The notes: generated by a model from the sequence alone, not told the origin. A stretch of DNA of 64,000 bases from Saprospiraceae bacterium (GCA_016717655.1 JADKFC010000011.1:62001-126000); one strand, 5' to 3'; positions 1 through 9,699 are shown, numbered from the stretch's first letter. Program-made: numbers and translations.

Positions 1-519
1 CCTGCCGCCATTGGTTTCATCGCCGGGTAAAATCAAACAAGCTTTATCGGGCTTAGCAATAATGTATCCTTTATCGGTCGGAATAGTGAAACAGCTGTCC
101 TTTTTCTGGATTTTATAAAATCGGGGAGCTGTGTACATTACAATCAAAGCCATTGCATCCAAAAGTTCATCATCCACCAGGATGTCGGAAATATGAACCT
201 GTAAAAAATAGGCTTCACCATTGATATCTTCTGTAAGATTATGCCCCACTTTTCTTGAAAGTTGAATACTTTCTTCAAAAAGAAGGTCAGGACTTTCAAA
301 GACCTTTTGCGAGGCAGTAAAAACAGGTCCCAGAGTACCCAGTTGATGAAAAAGAGGCTCCCTATACATAGCGGTAATGTGTTCGAGTAAAGTTTCACTC
401 TCCTCACCCTCTTCCAGGACAATAGCTTGCGAAGAATAGTCCCAGACGATGTTGTTTTCTTCTTTGGTGCAACGGTGGATGACTACACCGTTGATAATGG
501 CATTTGAGGTATTTATCAT
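1..519 (-). CDS. Nucleoid-associated protein (NdpA/YejK-like), N-terminal part
   Basis: An open frame of 173 codons runs from an ATG at 519 on the minus strand to the window edge without a stop, so the C-terminus is missing. The protein is soluble, acidic and has no signal peptide. The stretches ESPDLLFEESIQLS and DKACLILPGDETNGG resemble, from memory, the Bacteroidota 37-kDa nucleoid-associated protein family (about 340 residues), whose members bind the nucleoid. It is transcribed away from the esterase at 664, with a 144-base divergent gap between them. The family call is recollection rather than a search; the frame itself is clear. Confidence 0.65.
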   Translation of the reverse strand, partial: MINTSNAIINGVVIHRCTKEENNIVWDYSSQAIVLEEGEESETLLEHITAMYREPLFHQLGTLGPVFTASQKVFESPDLLFEESIQLSRKVGHNLTEDINGEAYFLQVHISDILVDDELLDAMALIVMYTAPRFYKIQKKDSCFTIPTDKGYIIAKPDKACLILPGDETNGGR

Positions 520-663
520 GTTGGCTTAAATGGCCAAATTTAAACATTTTATGCGATTTTTGGTCATGGATTCACAAGCTATCTGTAAACTGTGAGAGAA
601 AATAAGATATCAAATCCAAAAAGTCAGAATTACTTTTATCTTAGCATCCAAATCAAGTAAATT

Positions 664-1392
664 ATGCAAAAAGAGATCTTTGGATGGCACAGCCCCGCCC
701 TCAACAAGCACATGGAAATAGTCAGTTATGGCCACTATGGTTTTGCTTTGTTGCTTCTGCCTACAGCAGCGGCAGATTACCTTGAATATGAGCGTTTTCT
801 GTTAATTGATGCACTAAAACCTCATATTTTGGCTGGCAAAGTAAAGGTGTTCTCCATCAACAGTATAAATTCAGAGAGTTGGCTCAACAGTAAGATGTGG
901 CCCAGGCACAAGGCAATGAGGCATGTTCAATTCAATGAATATGTTTTTGAAGAAGTAGTGCCCCATATCAGACGAATGACCAGTGATGACACTCCTATCA
1001 TTGTATCTGGGGCCAGTTTTGGGGCATTGCATTCAATGAACTTGTTTCTAAAAAGACCAGACCTCATCAATGGTGTTATTGCTATGAGCGGGGTCTACAA
1101 TTTGCACGAATACACCAAAGGATATACGGATGATGATGTATATTTCAACAGTCCTATGTCATATCTCCCTGATTTGGACAACGAATGGTTTCTGTCCAGG
1201 ATCAGAAAAGGGAAAATCCACATCCTTTCAGGGCAGGGAGACTATGAGGCACCAGAGGCATCCCGTGCCATGTCAGCCTTGCTAAATAGTAAGTCCATTC
1301 CTCATGATCTGGATATCTGGGGCTACGATATGAAACACGATTGGCCTACGTGGAGGTCAATGCTTCCCTACGTTATAAGCTCCAAATTCTGA
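664..1392 (+). CDS. Esterase-like alpha/beta hydrolase
   Basis: This 242-residue cytoplasmic protein has the nucleophile elbow GASFG with Ser118. A likely acid is Asp193 in GQGDYE and the likely catalytic His is His225 in MKHDW. Size and motif order fit the putative-esterase (esterase D / YbbA-like) group of alpha/beta hydrolases. The substrate cannot be read from the sequence. There is no signal peptide. It stands alone: the fbp start lies 112 bases downstream and the gene upstream is divergent. The ATG at 664 is the first in frame and fits the family's short N-terminus. Confidence 0.8.
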   Translation: MQKEIFGWHSPALNKHMEIVSYGHYGFALLLLPTAAADYLEYERFLLIDALKPHILAGKVKVFSINSINSESWLNSKMWPRHKAMRHVQFNEYVFEEVVPHIRRMTSDDTPIIVSGASFGALHSMNLFLKRPDLINGVIAMSGVYNLHEYTKGYTDDDVYFNSPMSYLPDLDNEWFLSRIRKGKIHILSGQGDYEAPEASRAMSALLNSKSIPHDLDIWGYDMKHDWPTWRSMLPYVISSKF

Positions 1393-1504
1393 TTGCTTAT
1401 TGTCAGAATTACAATAAGTTAGAATGATTTTGGTCTGATTTTTGGACATAAGATTAACATTGGAAAAGTGTATCTTTACCCTACCTTAATCAAATGTTCA
1501 TTTC

Positions 1505-2506
1505 ATGAAAAAAATCGTGACCCTTGATGAGTTCATCATCAATTCGCAGACTACTTACAGCGATTCTACGGGGCAATTGACCCGACTTTTGCGGGATCTT
1601 GGCATAGCAGCAAAAATAATTAACCGGGAAGTCAATCTGGCCGGACTCGTAAACATCATAGGTGTAGCCAATGTAGAAAATACCTCCGGAGATGAGGTAA
1701 AGAAGTTGGACATCTTCGCCAATGAAAGAATGATGGAATGTCTAACCATGAGTGGCGAGGTATGTGGGATAGCTTCAGAAGAATTGGATGATTTTGTAAA
1801 AGTTCCTAAAATCCAAGGTAAGGAGTCCCATTATGTTGTTATAATTGACCCATTAGATGGTTCATCCAATATCGACGTCAATGTAAGTGTAGGTACCATT
1901 TTTAGCATTTTCAGACGCAAATCGCCAGCCAACGGTGATTGTAACATCGGTGACTTTTTACAAAAAGGTACAGAGTTGGTAGCAGCGGGTTACGTTCTTT
2001 ATGGCACATCAACCATTTTAGTTTATACAACTGGTGAAGGTGTCAATGGCTTTACGCTCGACCCAAGTATTGGCGAGTTTTGTTTGTCCCACCCCAACAT
2101 TAAAATACCGGAAAGAGGAAATTATTACTCGGTGAACCAAGGTTACTATCTAAAATTTGACCTTGAAATGAGAAGGTACATAGATCATTGTTCAGATCTG
2201 AATCTTGGGCTCAGGTACATTGGCAGTATGGTTTCCGACATACATCGCATTATGTTCCATGGGGGCATCTTTTTATATCCCAGTACCCGAAAATATCCCA
2301 AGGGCAAGCTGAGGTTGCTGTACGAATGTGCCCCTATATCCATGATCGTAGAACAGGCCGGAGGCGCATCAATGGATGGCAATCTTACCCGAATTTTGGA
2401 ATTAGAACCTGGCGATCTGCATGAAAGATGTACGGTGGTAATGGGCAGTCCTGCCATGGTGAAGGAGATGAAAGAATTTATTGAAAAATACAGTGCACCG
2501 AAGTAG
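1505..2506 (+). CDS. fbp: Fructose-1,6-bisphosphatase, class I
   Basis: This gluconeogenic enzyme hydrolyses fructose 1,6-bisphosphate to fructose 6-phosphate in the cytosol. The diagnostic metal-binding motif DPLDGSSN is at residues 115-122. The substrate-binding C-terminal part has the typical RYIGSMVSDIHR and GKLRLLYECAP blocks. Length (333 residues) is normal for class I enzymes. The start ATG at 1505 gives the usual N-terminus leading into a TGQLTRLL-type helix. The next gene begins six bases after the stop, so the two may be co-transcribed. Confidence 0.97.
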   Translation: MKKIVTLDEFIINSQTTYSDSTGQLTRLLRDLGIAAKIINREVNLAGLVNIIGVANVENTSGDEVKKLDIFANERMMECLTMSGEVCGIASEELDDFVKVPKIQGKESHYVVIIDPLDGSSNIDVNVSVGTIFSIFRRKSPANGDCNIGDFLQKGTELVAAGYVLYGTSTILVYTTGEGVNGFTLDPSIGEFCLSHPNIKIPERGNYYSVNQGYYLKFDLEMRRYIDHCSDLNLGLRYIGSMVSDIHRIMFHGGIFLYPSTRKYPKGKLRLLYECAPISMIVEQAGGASMDGNLTRILELEPGDLHERCTVVMGSPAMVKEMKEFIEKYSAPK

Positions 2507-2511
2507 TTTTT

Positions 2512-3713
2512 ATGAGGATCGCAATTCTCTTTTTTGTCATAAGCCATTTGTGTGCTTGTCATAAAAACTGGATTCCATCTTGGATCTAAAAGAAGGAGAA
2601 CTTAAGCGATGGACCAGTGAGCAAGAAGAATTTGAAATCCAGATAAGGTTTACCAGAATTATAAAAAGTCCCGGAAAGCCTATAAAATTTGTTAGTTACA
2701 CCTACAACGAAAACGAGAAAGAGTATTACTATCCAGCGAGCACCATCAAAATGCCAGTTGCCATAGCAGCCTTGCAAAAGCTCAATGAAGTTAATGCCAC
2801 AAACAAGCAGCACATAACCGTAGAGACGCCCATGAGATTTATTTCTCATGGGCCTCCTCACACGGATTTTTTGTTTGATTCCCTGGCCGGTACTGTCCCC
2901 TGTGTAAAAAAATTTGTAGAAGAGATATTTAGCATTTCAGACAATAATGCTTCTAATCGACTATTTGAATGGCTGGGACCCAGGTACATTGATAGTGTCA
3001 TGTATGCAACAGGTGCGTTTACCCGGTCAAGAATCCTACACAGGGTTGGGGTGAACGGCTTTAAAGACAGCGATCACGCCTATTTGGGTAAGGTTAGCTT
3101 TCTCGACAGCAACAACCAGTCTCTGTTGGAAGTGCCGGAAAGGAGGGAACAGCTTTCGAAGTATGTGCATCAGAAAAATGAAAAGAAAGGTATAGGTTAT
3201 ATCAATGATTTTGATAGTCTGGTTCATGCTCCTTTTGATTTCAGTAAAAAAAATTTCATTTCAATCAGAGATCTGGAGGGTGTATTAAAAAGAGTAATTT
3301 TCCCGGAAGCCTTTGAGCCGCAGCAACAATTTAGGCTCACAAAAGCGGACTATCGATTGCTTAAGCAGGCCATGGAACAAGCTCCCCGTTATTATGACTA
3401 TCTGAAAAATGATACCAGCTATTACGACAGCTATGTAAAATTCTTTTGGAGGAGGAAAAAGGAAAGCCTGCCCCAGCATCTCCACATCCTCAATAAAGTG
3501 GGATGGGCCTATGGCTACCTCACAGATTGTAGCTACGTTTGGGATGAAAAATTAGGTGTTGAGTATTTTCTAACGGCAACCATAAAGGTAAACGCTGACG
3601 GCATATTTAATGACGGGGTATATGAATACGAATCCATCGGCTTACCCTTTTTTAAAACCCTTGGCAAATGTGTCTATGAAAGTGAAGTCAAAAGGGTGAG
3701 TAAGCCAAAATAA
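2512..3713 (+). CDS. Beta-lactamase-fold serine hydrolase lipoprotein (frameshifted)
   Basis: A secreted class A beta-lactamase-related serine hydrolase of about 400 residues once one base is restored. The active-site STIK (SxxK) lies near residues 77-80, SDN near 143-145, and a KVG in place of KTG follows in the C-terminal half. The signal peptide and lipobox (SHLCAC) are read from ATG 2512, but that frame stops at 2587. The catalytic frame is open only from 2565. One extra A in the A5 run at 2563-2567 joins them as CHKKLDSILDLKEG, matching how homologues begin as I remember them. Substrate is unknown; peptidoglycan or beta-lactam-like chemistry is family inference. It follows fbp by five bases. 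Confidence 0.8.
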
Positions 3714-3767
3714 CTCCATCTTTGGAAGAAAGAAAATATTATCTTTGAGAGCATAAATAGATCATCT

Positions 3768-4739
3768 ATGAAAAATTCAAGTCGAAACAGGAGCAGCAAA
3801 AAATATCTTACAAGGGTCTATTTGGTTATTTTTGGTTTCTTTCTCATTTCAACTTTTATAAAGGTAGACCTTAAGGCACAGTCTATAGATGACACTACCA
3901 TTCAATGGGTGATGTACCTGGAACCGAAAGATACAATTGCCTACAAGGTAAACCAGCAAAAGCTGAAGATTTCAGGGACTGACACTACTGTTTCAAAAAA
4001 TTTCTCATACGATCTTACCCTTATTGTACTGGACACAACAGGATCAAAATTTAAGATAAGTGCTACCTATCACAATTTTGTTTCAACACAGGTTGATGAA
4101 ATTACAAAACAACTTTTAAGTATAAGTGAGGGTATGAAGGTTATCTATGAGGCAGATGGTTTTGGCGGATTTATTGAGATCCTCAACACCGATGAGTTGA
4201 TACCCCAAATAAAAAAATCTTATGATCAAGTTGTCAAAAAGATGGGACTGAACAAAGAGATCGTTAAAGGTTTGGAACCCATTATGCAACGATATGCGAC
4301 CAAGGAAGGGCTTGAAGGAGGCGGTGTTGATGAACTCCATTACCTTCACGGAGGGATTGGATATCAATATGTACTTGGAAAAGAATATTTTGAAGATGTA
4401 CAAGTGGCGAACAACCTGGGAGGTAAGCCATTTGATGGAACAAGAACTATGAAATTACTGGAGATAGACAGCACTGAACGCACAGCGATGCTTAAAATAA
4501 TCACTGACATTGATGGTGAACAATTAAAAGAGGCATCCGTTAACCTCGTTAAATCCCTGTTGCCTGCTGATAAACAAAAAGATTTTAAAGCTGAAGAAGT
4601 GCCGGCCATGTTTATTCAGCATAGGTTGGTCAATTTTTTTGACTATGACTACGGTTGGAATCTGTATTCGTATAACATTAAAGAAGTAGAAGCCGGAGGG
4701 GTCATTACACAGGAAATTACAGAAATAGCTGTGAAGTAG
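3768..4739 (+). CDS. Secreted protein of unknown function
   Basis: This 323-residue protein starts with a basic stretch and a hydrophobic signal segment (residues about 15-33) ending at KAQS, so it is probably exported to the periplasm or outer membrane. The body is rich in beta-strand-like alternation, has a DTTVSKNF segment and no cysteines. I recognise no catalytic motif. Similar Bacteroidota proteins of this layout are usually uncharacterised. A TATCTTTG box at 3740-3747 lies 21 bases before the start and could be a -7 element. The gene stands between the serine hydrolase and a small membrane protein, all on the plus strand. Confidence 0.7.
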   Translation: MKNSSRNRSSKKYLTRVYLVIFGFFLISTFIKVDLKAQSIDDTTIQWVMYLEPKDTIAYKVNQQKLKISGTDTTVSKNFSYDLTLIVLDTTGSKFKISATYHNFVSTQVDEITKQLLSISEGMKVIYEADGFGGFIEILNTDELIPQIKKSYDQVVKKMGLNKEIVKGLEPIMQRYATKEGLEGGGVDELHYLHGGIGYQYVLGKEYFEDVQVANNLGGKPFDGTRTMKLLEIDSTERTAMLKIITDIDGEQLKEASVNLVKSLLPADKQKDFKAEEVPAMFIQHRLVNFFDYDYGWNLYSYNIKEVEAGGVITQEITEIAVK

Positions 4740-4763
4740 AATCGTCTGGGTAACTTCGGTTAC

Positions 4764-4792
4764 TTTGAGGCTAGGTAAGCCAATTACCTTTG
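4764..4792 (+). promoter_or_regulatory. Bacteroidota-type promoter of the small membrane protein
   Basis: TTTG at 4764-4767 and TACCTTTG at 4785-4792 are separated by 17 bases, close to the TTTG/TAnnTTTG consensus. The -7 box ends four bases before the ATG at 4797, so the transcript would have almost no leader. Confidence 0.5.
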
Positions 4793-4796
4793 CAGC

Positions 4797-5066
4797 ATGA
4801 TAAATACAAATTCTACCAAAATCTGGGATGATCCCAAATTTTTAATCATCATGTGTCTGACACTTGGGTTGGCGCCCTTTGTTCCAGAACCTCATATTTG
4901 GGGCAAAGTAAGATGGATCATGGGTGGAGCTAAGGGCATGCAGGCCATGGATTACTTTGATTTTGTAATGCACGGCACACCCTGGTTTTTACTGATTCGA
5001 TACGGAGTGGTGACCGCCTTCCAAAAATTGAAAAAAAACACAGCTCTGGGTCAAGAACAGGGTTAG
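4797..5066 (+). CDS. Small conserved membrane protein
   Basis: An 89-residue protein with two hydrophobic segments, roughly residues 15-30 and 61-74, separated by a conserved-looking PEPHIWGKVRWIMGGAKGM linker. I have a memory of similar short PEPHIWGK proteins in Bacteroidota, but no function. It probably lies in the inner membrane. It converges on lgt, whose stop is seven bases away. The start is fixed by the first ATG after the promoter at 4764-4792. Confidence 0.7.
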   Translation: MINTNSTKIWDDPKFLIIMCLTLGLAPFVPEPHIWGKVRWIMGGAKGMQAMDYFDFVMHGTPWFLLIRYGVVTAFQKLKKNTALGQEQG

Positions 5067-5072
5067 AATTTC

Positions 5073-6293
5073 TTATTCTTTCTCCCAGCCTACTTGTTTG
5101 CGTGAGAGGTAGTAAGTACCTGCCAAACCTACCAAAACAAAGCCCATAGAGATGTATTGAGCCTGAGACCAGTTTAAGCCTAAGAAATCATATCTTTCAT
5201 TTACCCTTATTTGTTCAATAAAGAAGCGCTCAATACCATTAAAAATCATGTAAATGAAAAAGAGCATGCCGGCGATTCTGATACGATTGCGCAAGAAATA
5301 AAGAATGCCAAAGCCGATTAAAGAAATTACTGTCTCATAAATAGGTGTTGGATACACTGTCGGTTCGAGTTGATGGCAATATCTCATGCCACAGATCATC
5401 TGACACCTCTCTTCAATGGTTCCTTTTGCGGTTGAAATCAGGTCTGCATTGCATCCTGCTACGGTAATCCCATCATTTGATACATTGTTTGGGTAATGAT
5501 AAGCCCACAACCAATCCGGTAAAAACCACCAGCTTGGCTGAGCTGCAGCGACAATGCCCCAGTCGCCATCGCCCGAGATCTGGCACCCTATTCTACCAAT
5601 GGCATAGCCTAAAAGGATGCCCATGCCCGCAATGTCCATCATATAAACGGGTTTGATGCCATTTTTTTTCACATAGAAATAAACAGAAATAAAGGCGAGA
5701 ATAAGACCACCATAAACGGTTAGACCGCTGCCGGAAAATAACTGACCGAGGGGATCTCTGAAAAAATCGTCCATATTTTCAAATATAGAAAACAACCTGG
5801 CCCCTACTACCCCACTCAATGCTGCGATCAGAATAATGTCCATCGTTTTAGTATGGGGATAGATGGTTAGAATTGCCGGTTCCTTTTCCAGATCCCTTTT
5901 CTGTTCTGTCACGTAGAGGAAGGCTCCATAAACCAAGCCCAAGAGGAGGCCGATGGCCCAGGTGCCTTTGGCAGAAAATAAGACGGAAGCAGGATCTCCT
6001 TTAAAATCAGCAAAGTGATTGTATATGTAGGGAAATTTAGCGCCCATCACTACAACGACAAGGGCATTCAGCGCCAATTCCTGCAGGGGAATTCTTTTTT
6101 TCAACGGATTTTCCTTTTCGAAAGGTTGGATAAGTCCCAGGCCTTCCAAACGTTGCAATTCACTCTTGAGCAGCCAGGCACAAGCCAAGAAGGCCAAGCC
6201 CAGCATAAGTCCAAAACTTTTAAAAACGGAGGTCCAGTTGTCTACCGGAGTGCCAAATACATCGTGGAAAAAATAAGACAAATCTGGATACAT
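5073..6293 (-). CDS. lgt: Prolipoprotein diacylglyceryl transferase
   Basis: Lgt moves the diacylglyceryl group of phosphatidylglycerol onto the lipobox cysteine of prolipoproteins in the inner membrane. The protein has many transmembrane segments. The Lgt signature region reads GYAIGRIGCQISGDGDWG, followed by a YPTPIYE segment. At 406 residues it is longer than proteobacterial Lgt (about 290), which is usual in Bacteroidota; the extra length sits in the N-terminal membrane part and a cysteine-bearing loop. Several lipoproteins in this window would be its substrates. A promoter is visible at 6313-6342. Confidence 0.95.
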   Translation of the reverse strand: MYPDLSYFFHDVFGTPVDNWTSVFKSFGLMLGLAFLACAWLLKSELQRLEGLGLIQPFEKENPLKKRIPLQELALNALVVVVMGAKFPYIYNHFADFKGDPASVLFSAKGTWAIGLLLGLVYGAFLYVTEQKRDLEKEPAILTIYPHTKTMDIILIAALSGVVGARLFSIFENMDDFFRDPLGQLFSGSGLTVYGGLILAFISVYFYVKKNGIKPVYMMDIAGMGILLGYAIGRIGCQISGDGDWGIVAAAQPSWWFLPDWLWAYHYPNNVSNDGITVAGCNADLISTAKGTIEERCQMICGMRYCHQLEPTVYPTPIYETVISLIGFGILYFLRNRIRIAGMLFFIYMIFNGIERFFIEQIRVNERYDFLGLNWSQAQYISMGFVLVGLAGTYYLSRKQVGWEKE

Positions 6294-6312
6294 GATAATT
6301 CAGTTGTTGGGG

Positions 6313-6342
6313 CAAAGATAGCCGTTTTTGATCACAACCAAA
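6313..6342 (-). promoter_or_regulatory. Bacteroidota-type promoter of lgt
   Basis: On the minus strand TTTG (6339-6342) is followed after 18 bases by TATCTTTG (6313-6320). This fits the TTTG/TAnnTTTG consensus and lies 20 bases before the lgt start. Confidence 0.6.
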
Positions 6343-6438
6343 AAAAGGAGGGCAGCCAGAAGAACATTAAGAAAACGGTAACTAAAGCTTTATTAAACCT
6401 AAGGAGAAAATCTCCATCCAATAGACAAATAACACAAC

Positions 6439-6822
6439 ATGAAAACGATCCTTCAATTAGTTTTTACCGCTGCTACGCTGTTTTTTATTTCATTTATGCC
6501 CAATCAGGTTGCGGCCCAAAATCGGGGTGGAGGCATTCCAGATCTTACCGAAGAGCAACGCCTGGAAATGCGTAAACTCAAAGACGACCATTTTTTGGAA
6601 CGCAATAGAATGAACGATCGAATGCGCAATGACCGAATGGAAATGCGCAAAAAGTATGACCAAAGGCTAAGGTCTATTTTGTCTGAAAAACAGTATTATG
6701 CTTTCAAACAAAAAGCCAAAAACAAAGGCATGAAAAGACAAGGTCAGGGCCGCAAAGGACAAGGCCACAAGGGACAAGGCCACAGAGGCGGTCGCCAGGG
6801 ACGAGGCCAAAGATCCTTTTAA
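6439..6822 (+). CDS. Small secreted basic protein with GQG(R/H) repeats
   Basis: This 127-residue protein has a signal peptide ending near VAAQN. A helical middle (LTEEQRLEMRKLKDDHFLER and neighbouring RMR/MEMRKK segments) is reminiscent of Spy/CpxP-like periplasmic proteins. The C-terminal third consists of GQGRKGQGHKGQGH-type glycine, basic and glutamine repeats. That tail could bind RNA, DNA, polyanions or metal, but this is speculation. It is divergent from lgt and convergent with serA, whose stop is nine bases after its own. The start gives a complete signal peptide. Confidence 0.7.
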   Translation: MKTILQLVFTAATLFFISFMPNQVAAQNRGGGIPDLTEEQRLEMRKLKDDHFLERNRMNDRMRNDRMEMRKKYDQRLRSILSEKQYYAFKQKAKNKGMKRQGQGRKGQGHKGQGHRGGRQGRGQRSF

Positions 6823-6831
6823 ACAAAGTTT

Positions 6832-7776
6832 TTAACCCAGGATCGAAATGATCTGTGCTGCCAGTTCACCCCCCACTTTTTCCTGAGCTTCAGAAGTTGA
6901 AGCTCCTGTGTGAGGAGTAAGTGAAATTTTTGGATGGCTTAGCAGGTCTTTTCTTGGGGTAGGTTCACCTACAAAAACATCCAGGCCAGCACCTCCCAAA
7001 TGACCGCTGTTTAATGCAGCTAATAAGGCGTCTTCGTCGATCACACCGCCACGGGCAGCGTTGATTACGAAGGCTCCTTTTTTCATTTTTGAAAATTCTT
7101 CCTCTCCTAAAATGGGTTTGGTAACCCCCGGCACGTGTAGGGTAATGAAATCACTTGAAGAGAGTACTTCATCCAATGATGATTTATTAATAGTAACCGG
7201 CATGTTGTGCTGGGCGTTTCCGATCTGGATGGTAACCTGCTCCACATAAGGGTCAAAGGCGATGACATTCATTCCTGAACCGATAGCAATTTTGGCTGCC
7301 TCCTGGCCAATTCTACCCATGCCAATGAGCCCAAGGGTTTTGCCTTCCAATTCGATGCCAGCTGCAAACTGCTTTTTCAGATCATTAAATTTGGTGTCGC
7401 CATTCACAGGCATCTCCCTGTTAGAAACATGGATAAATCGGGCCAGGGCGTATATATGGGCAAAAGCAAGTTCTGCTACTGAACGTGAAGAGGCTGCCGG
7501 CGTATTAACCACAGCAATGTCTTTTGATTTGGCGTATTCAACATCAATGTTATCAAGACCAACACCACCGCGACCAATGACCTTTAAATTGGGGGCAGCG
7601 TCGATTTGTTCTTGTCTCACCTTAGTGGCGCTTCTGACACAGATGGCATCGTATTCATTCAGTCTGTTGACCAATTCCTCTTGCGGAATTTTGTTCATGT
7701 CTACGGTGTACCCTGCATTTTCCAGCATAACTTTGCCTGACGTTTCAATACCGTCATTTACCAATATTTTTCTCAT
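6832..7776 (-). CDS. serA: D-3-phosphoglycerate dehydrogenase
   Basis: This is the first enzyme of serine synthesis, oxidising 3-phosphoglycerate with NAD. The Rossmann motif GLIGMGRIGQEAA lies near residues 150-162. The D-isomer dehydrogenase signature follows with the catalytic Arg in NAARGG, Glu in GEPTP and His in TPHTGAS. At 314 residues it has no C-terminal ACT domain, so it is the short form without serine-binding regulation, common in Bacteroidota. A 2-hydroxyacid dehydrogenase of other specificity is the main alternative. A promoter is visible at 7806-7838. Confidence 0.88.
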   Translation of the reverse strand: MRKILVNDGIETSGKVMLENAGYTVDMNKIPQEELVNRLNEYDAICVRSATKVRQEQIDAAPNLKVIGRGGVGLDNIDVEYAKSKDIAVVNTPAASSRSVAELAFAHIYALARFIHVSNREMPVNGDTKFNDLKKQFAAGIELEGKTLGLIGMGRIGQEAAKIAIGSGMNVIAFDPYVEQVTIQIGNAQHNMPVTINKSSLDEVLSSSDFITLHVPGVTKPILGEEEFSKMKKGAFVINAARGGVIDEDALLAALNSGHLGGAGLDVFVGEPTPRKDLLSHPKISLTPHTGASTSEAQEKVGGELAAQIISILG

Positions 7777-7805
7777 AATTCACCTGATTTTTTAAAATAA
7801 TAGTA

Positions 7806-7838
7806 CAAAATTAGGTCAAAGAAGGATCATTTTCCAAA
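7806..7838 (-). promoter_or_regulatory. Bacteroidota-type promoter of serA
   Basis: On the minus strand TTTG (7835-7838) and TAATTTTG (7806-7813) are separated by 21 bases, about 30 bases before the serA start. Confidence 0.5.
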
Positions 7839-7864
7839 TTTTGTTCTGAATGATTTGTTAAGTT

Positions 7865-9511
7865 TTATTTTAATGCTTCTTCAACCACCTGTCCAATGCT
7901 ACCGCTTGGAACCTGGATTTTGAGCAAGGCAGCCAGGGTGGGTGCAAAGTCGGCCATTGAGCGCTTTTTATAACCTGTACCTTGTTTTATGCCCCAACCA
8001 AACCAAACCATAGGGATATGGCTGTCGTAATTGTACCACATACCATGGGTAGTGCCTGTGAGCCAGCCATCAATCCAGGCCGATTCCAGGATTACCTGGA
8101 TGTGTCCACTCAGAGTTGGGTTATATCCATTGGTGAGCATTTCTTTGATTGGAGCCGGCAAGGCTATGGTTCCCAGATCTTTGAGTGAAAATGAGGTATG
8201 GATGCCGTCGGCGTATTTTAACTCATCAATGATGAATTTTTCAATTGTGGTTTGTTCAAAACCAGCCTCCGCAATAGCATCGGCATCCAGATAAAGCTGA
8301 TAATTTTGCTCTGAAAGGATGGCGTCTTTGATGCCAAATTGGGACATTATCTTATCATTTAAGTCGATGATAGCTCGGGTACTGTTCCACTGACCGGAGG
8401 GAATTTGATTTTCGATGAGAAAGCCGGGGACATGGGCTACGCCGTGATCGGCAGTTAAAAATACGGTATAGTTGCCAGCTCCAACGCTATTATCAGCATA
8501 CAACAGTAAATTCTCCAACTCTTTGTCGAGTCGAAGATAGGTGTCTTCTGCCTCAATGGAATTGGGACCAAATTGGTGGCCAACATAATCCGGAGATGAA
8601 AAACTAAGTGCCAGGAAGTCGGTGATTTCATCTTTTCCCAAGGCATAGTTTTCTAGGGCTAATTTGGCAACTTCGGCTGTCATGGTGTTGCCCCAAGGGG
8701 TGGCTGCCATTAGACTATTGCCTTTTTTGCCGAGGGTATCGAGCTTGTAAGGCATAGAAGTGGAGTAATAACCTTTGTATTTACCTTCATAGATTTTTTC
8801 ATCACCACTGCTTTGGGTATAGGATTCTTTGGGGTAAAGGGTTGCCCAGTTTTGCTGTAAGAGTCTTTCAACCGGATTGCCATCGTTGTATTTTACCAAC
8901 CAGGTGGGTAAGGCTTCCATGTAATGGGTGCTGCTGATCCATCTGCCAGTGGAGGAATCGAACCAGAAGGCAGCATCGGCTGTGTGGCCGGCAGGGAAGA
9001 TGGCTCCCCGGTCTTTAATACAAACACCTACGACCTTGCTTCGAAAGTTGGTGGCTAGTTTGAGCTCATCGCAGATGGAGGTGACCTTCATGTTGGCAGG
9101 GCTCATATTGCCATTGCTTTTATGGTCAGTGCCAAGAGGTTTTACGAGTGTGTCTTCAGAACAGTAGACCACCCTTCGGTCTTTGAGGTTGTACCAATTA
9201 TTGCCTGCAATGCCATGGATGGCGGGTACAGAGCCCGTGTATACGCAGGTGTGTCCGGCTGCCGTCACGGTTGGGGCGTAGGGAATATAAGTTTGTTCTG
9301 CGCTGAATCCTTCGTTTAATAGTCTTTTAAATCCTCCTTTGCTGTATCGGTCGTAGTATCGATAAAGGTAGTCCCAACGCATTTGGTCAACCACGATGCC
9401 GATGACAAGTTTGGGACGCGGGAGATGGTCGTTTTTTTCAACCTTTTTTTGCGAAGAAATAAAAAAAGGGAAATTAAGCATAAAAATTATACCATAGATG
9501 AGCCGGCGCAT
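7865..9511 (-). CDS. PafA-like alkaline phosphatase family protein
   Basis: A secreted 548-residue phosphatase of the alkaline phosphatase superfamily. After the signal peptide the metal-binding Asp appears in IGIVVDQMRWDY. The probable Thr nucleophile is in YAPTVTAAGHT, followed by TGSVPAIHGI, the hallmark of PafA-type phosphate-irrepressible enzymes. Later metal ligands lie in SSPDYVGHQFG and TADHGVAH, and a final His in TTHGMWYNYD. It probably releases phosphate from monoesters in the periplasm. It is divergent from the transposase at 9700 and followed by serA on the same strand after 88 bases. Confidence 0.9.
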   Translation of the reverse strand: MRRLIYGIIFMLNFPFFISSQKKVEKNDHLPRPKLVIGIVVDQMRWDYLYRYYDRYSKGGFKRLLNEGFSAEQTYIPYAPTVTAAGHTCVYTGSVPAIHGIAGNNWYNLKDRRVVYCSEDTLVKPLGTDHKSNGNMSPANMKVTSICDELKLATNFRSKVVGVCIKDRGAIFPAGHTADAAFWFDSSTGRWISSTHYMEALPTWLVKYNDGNPVERLLQQNWATLYPKESYTQSSGDEKIYEGKYKGYYSTSMPYKLDTLGKKGNSLMAATPWGNTMTAEVAKLALENYALGKDEITDFLALSFSSPDYVGHQFGPNSIEAEDTYLRLDKELENLLLYADNSVGAGNYTVFLTADHGVAHVPGFLIENQIPSGQWNSTRAIIDLNDKIMSQFGIKDAILSEQNYQLYLDADAIAEAGFEQTTIEKFIIDELKYADGIHTSFSLKDLGTIALPAPIKEMLTNGYNPTLSGHIQVILESAWIDGWLTGTTHGMWYNYDSHIPMVWFGWGIKQGTGYKKRSMADFAPTLAALLKIQVPSGSIGQVVEEALK

Positions 9512-9587
9512 AGTGAGAATTTTTGCTCAAAAATAGGTGATTTAGGCTTTAGATGGGTTAAATTAAGGTTAATAATGTGTCTGAGAC

Positions 9588-9618
9588 TTGACAAGGAGGG
9601 GCTGGTAGAATAACTTTG
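9588..9618 (+). promoter_or_regulatory. Promoter of the RAYT-like transposase
   Basis: TTGACA at 9588-9593 is followed after 17 bases by TAACTTTG at 9611-9618. The -7 matches the Bacteroidota box and the upstream hexamer matches sigma-70 -35. The leader of about 75 bases contains a 7-bp hairpin, GGTGGTC (9633-9639) with GATCACC (9647-9653). Confidence 0.5.
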
Positions 9619-9699
9619 AAAAATAGTATAAAGGTGGTCTGGACATGATCACCTTCGCCGAACAAATTATTTTATTTTTTAACCCAAACAATTATGGAA

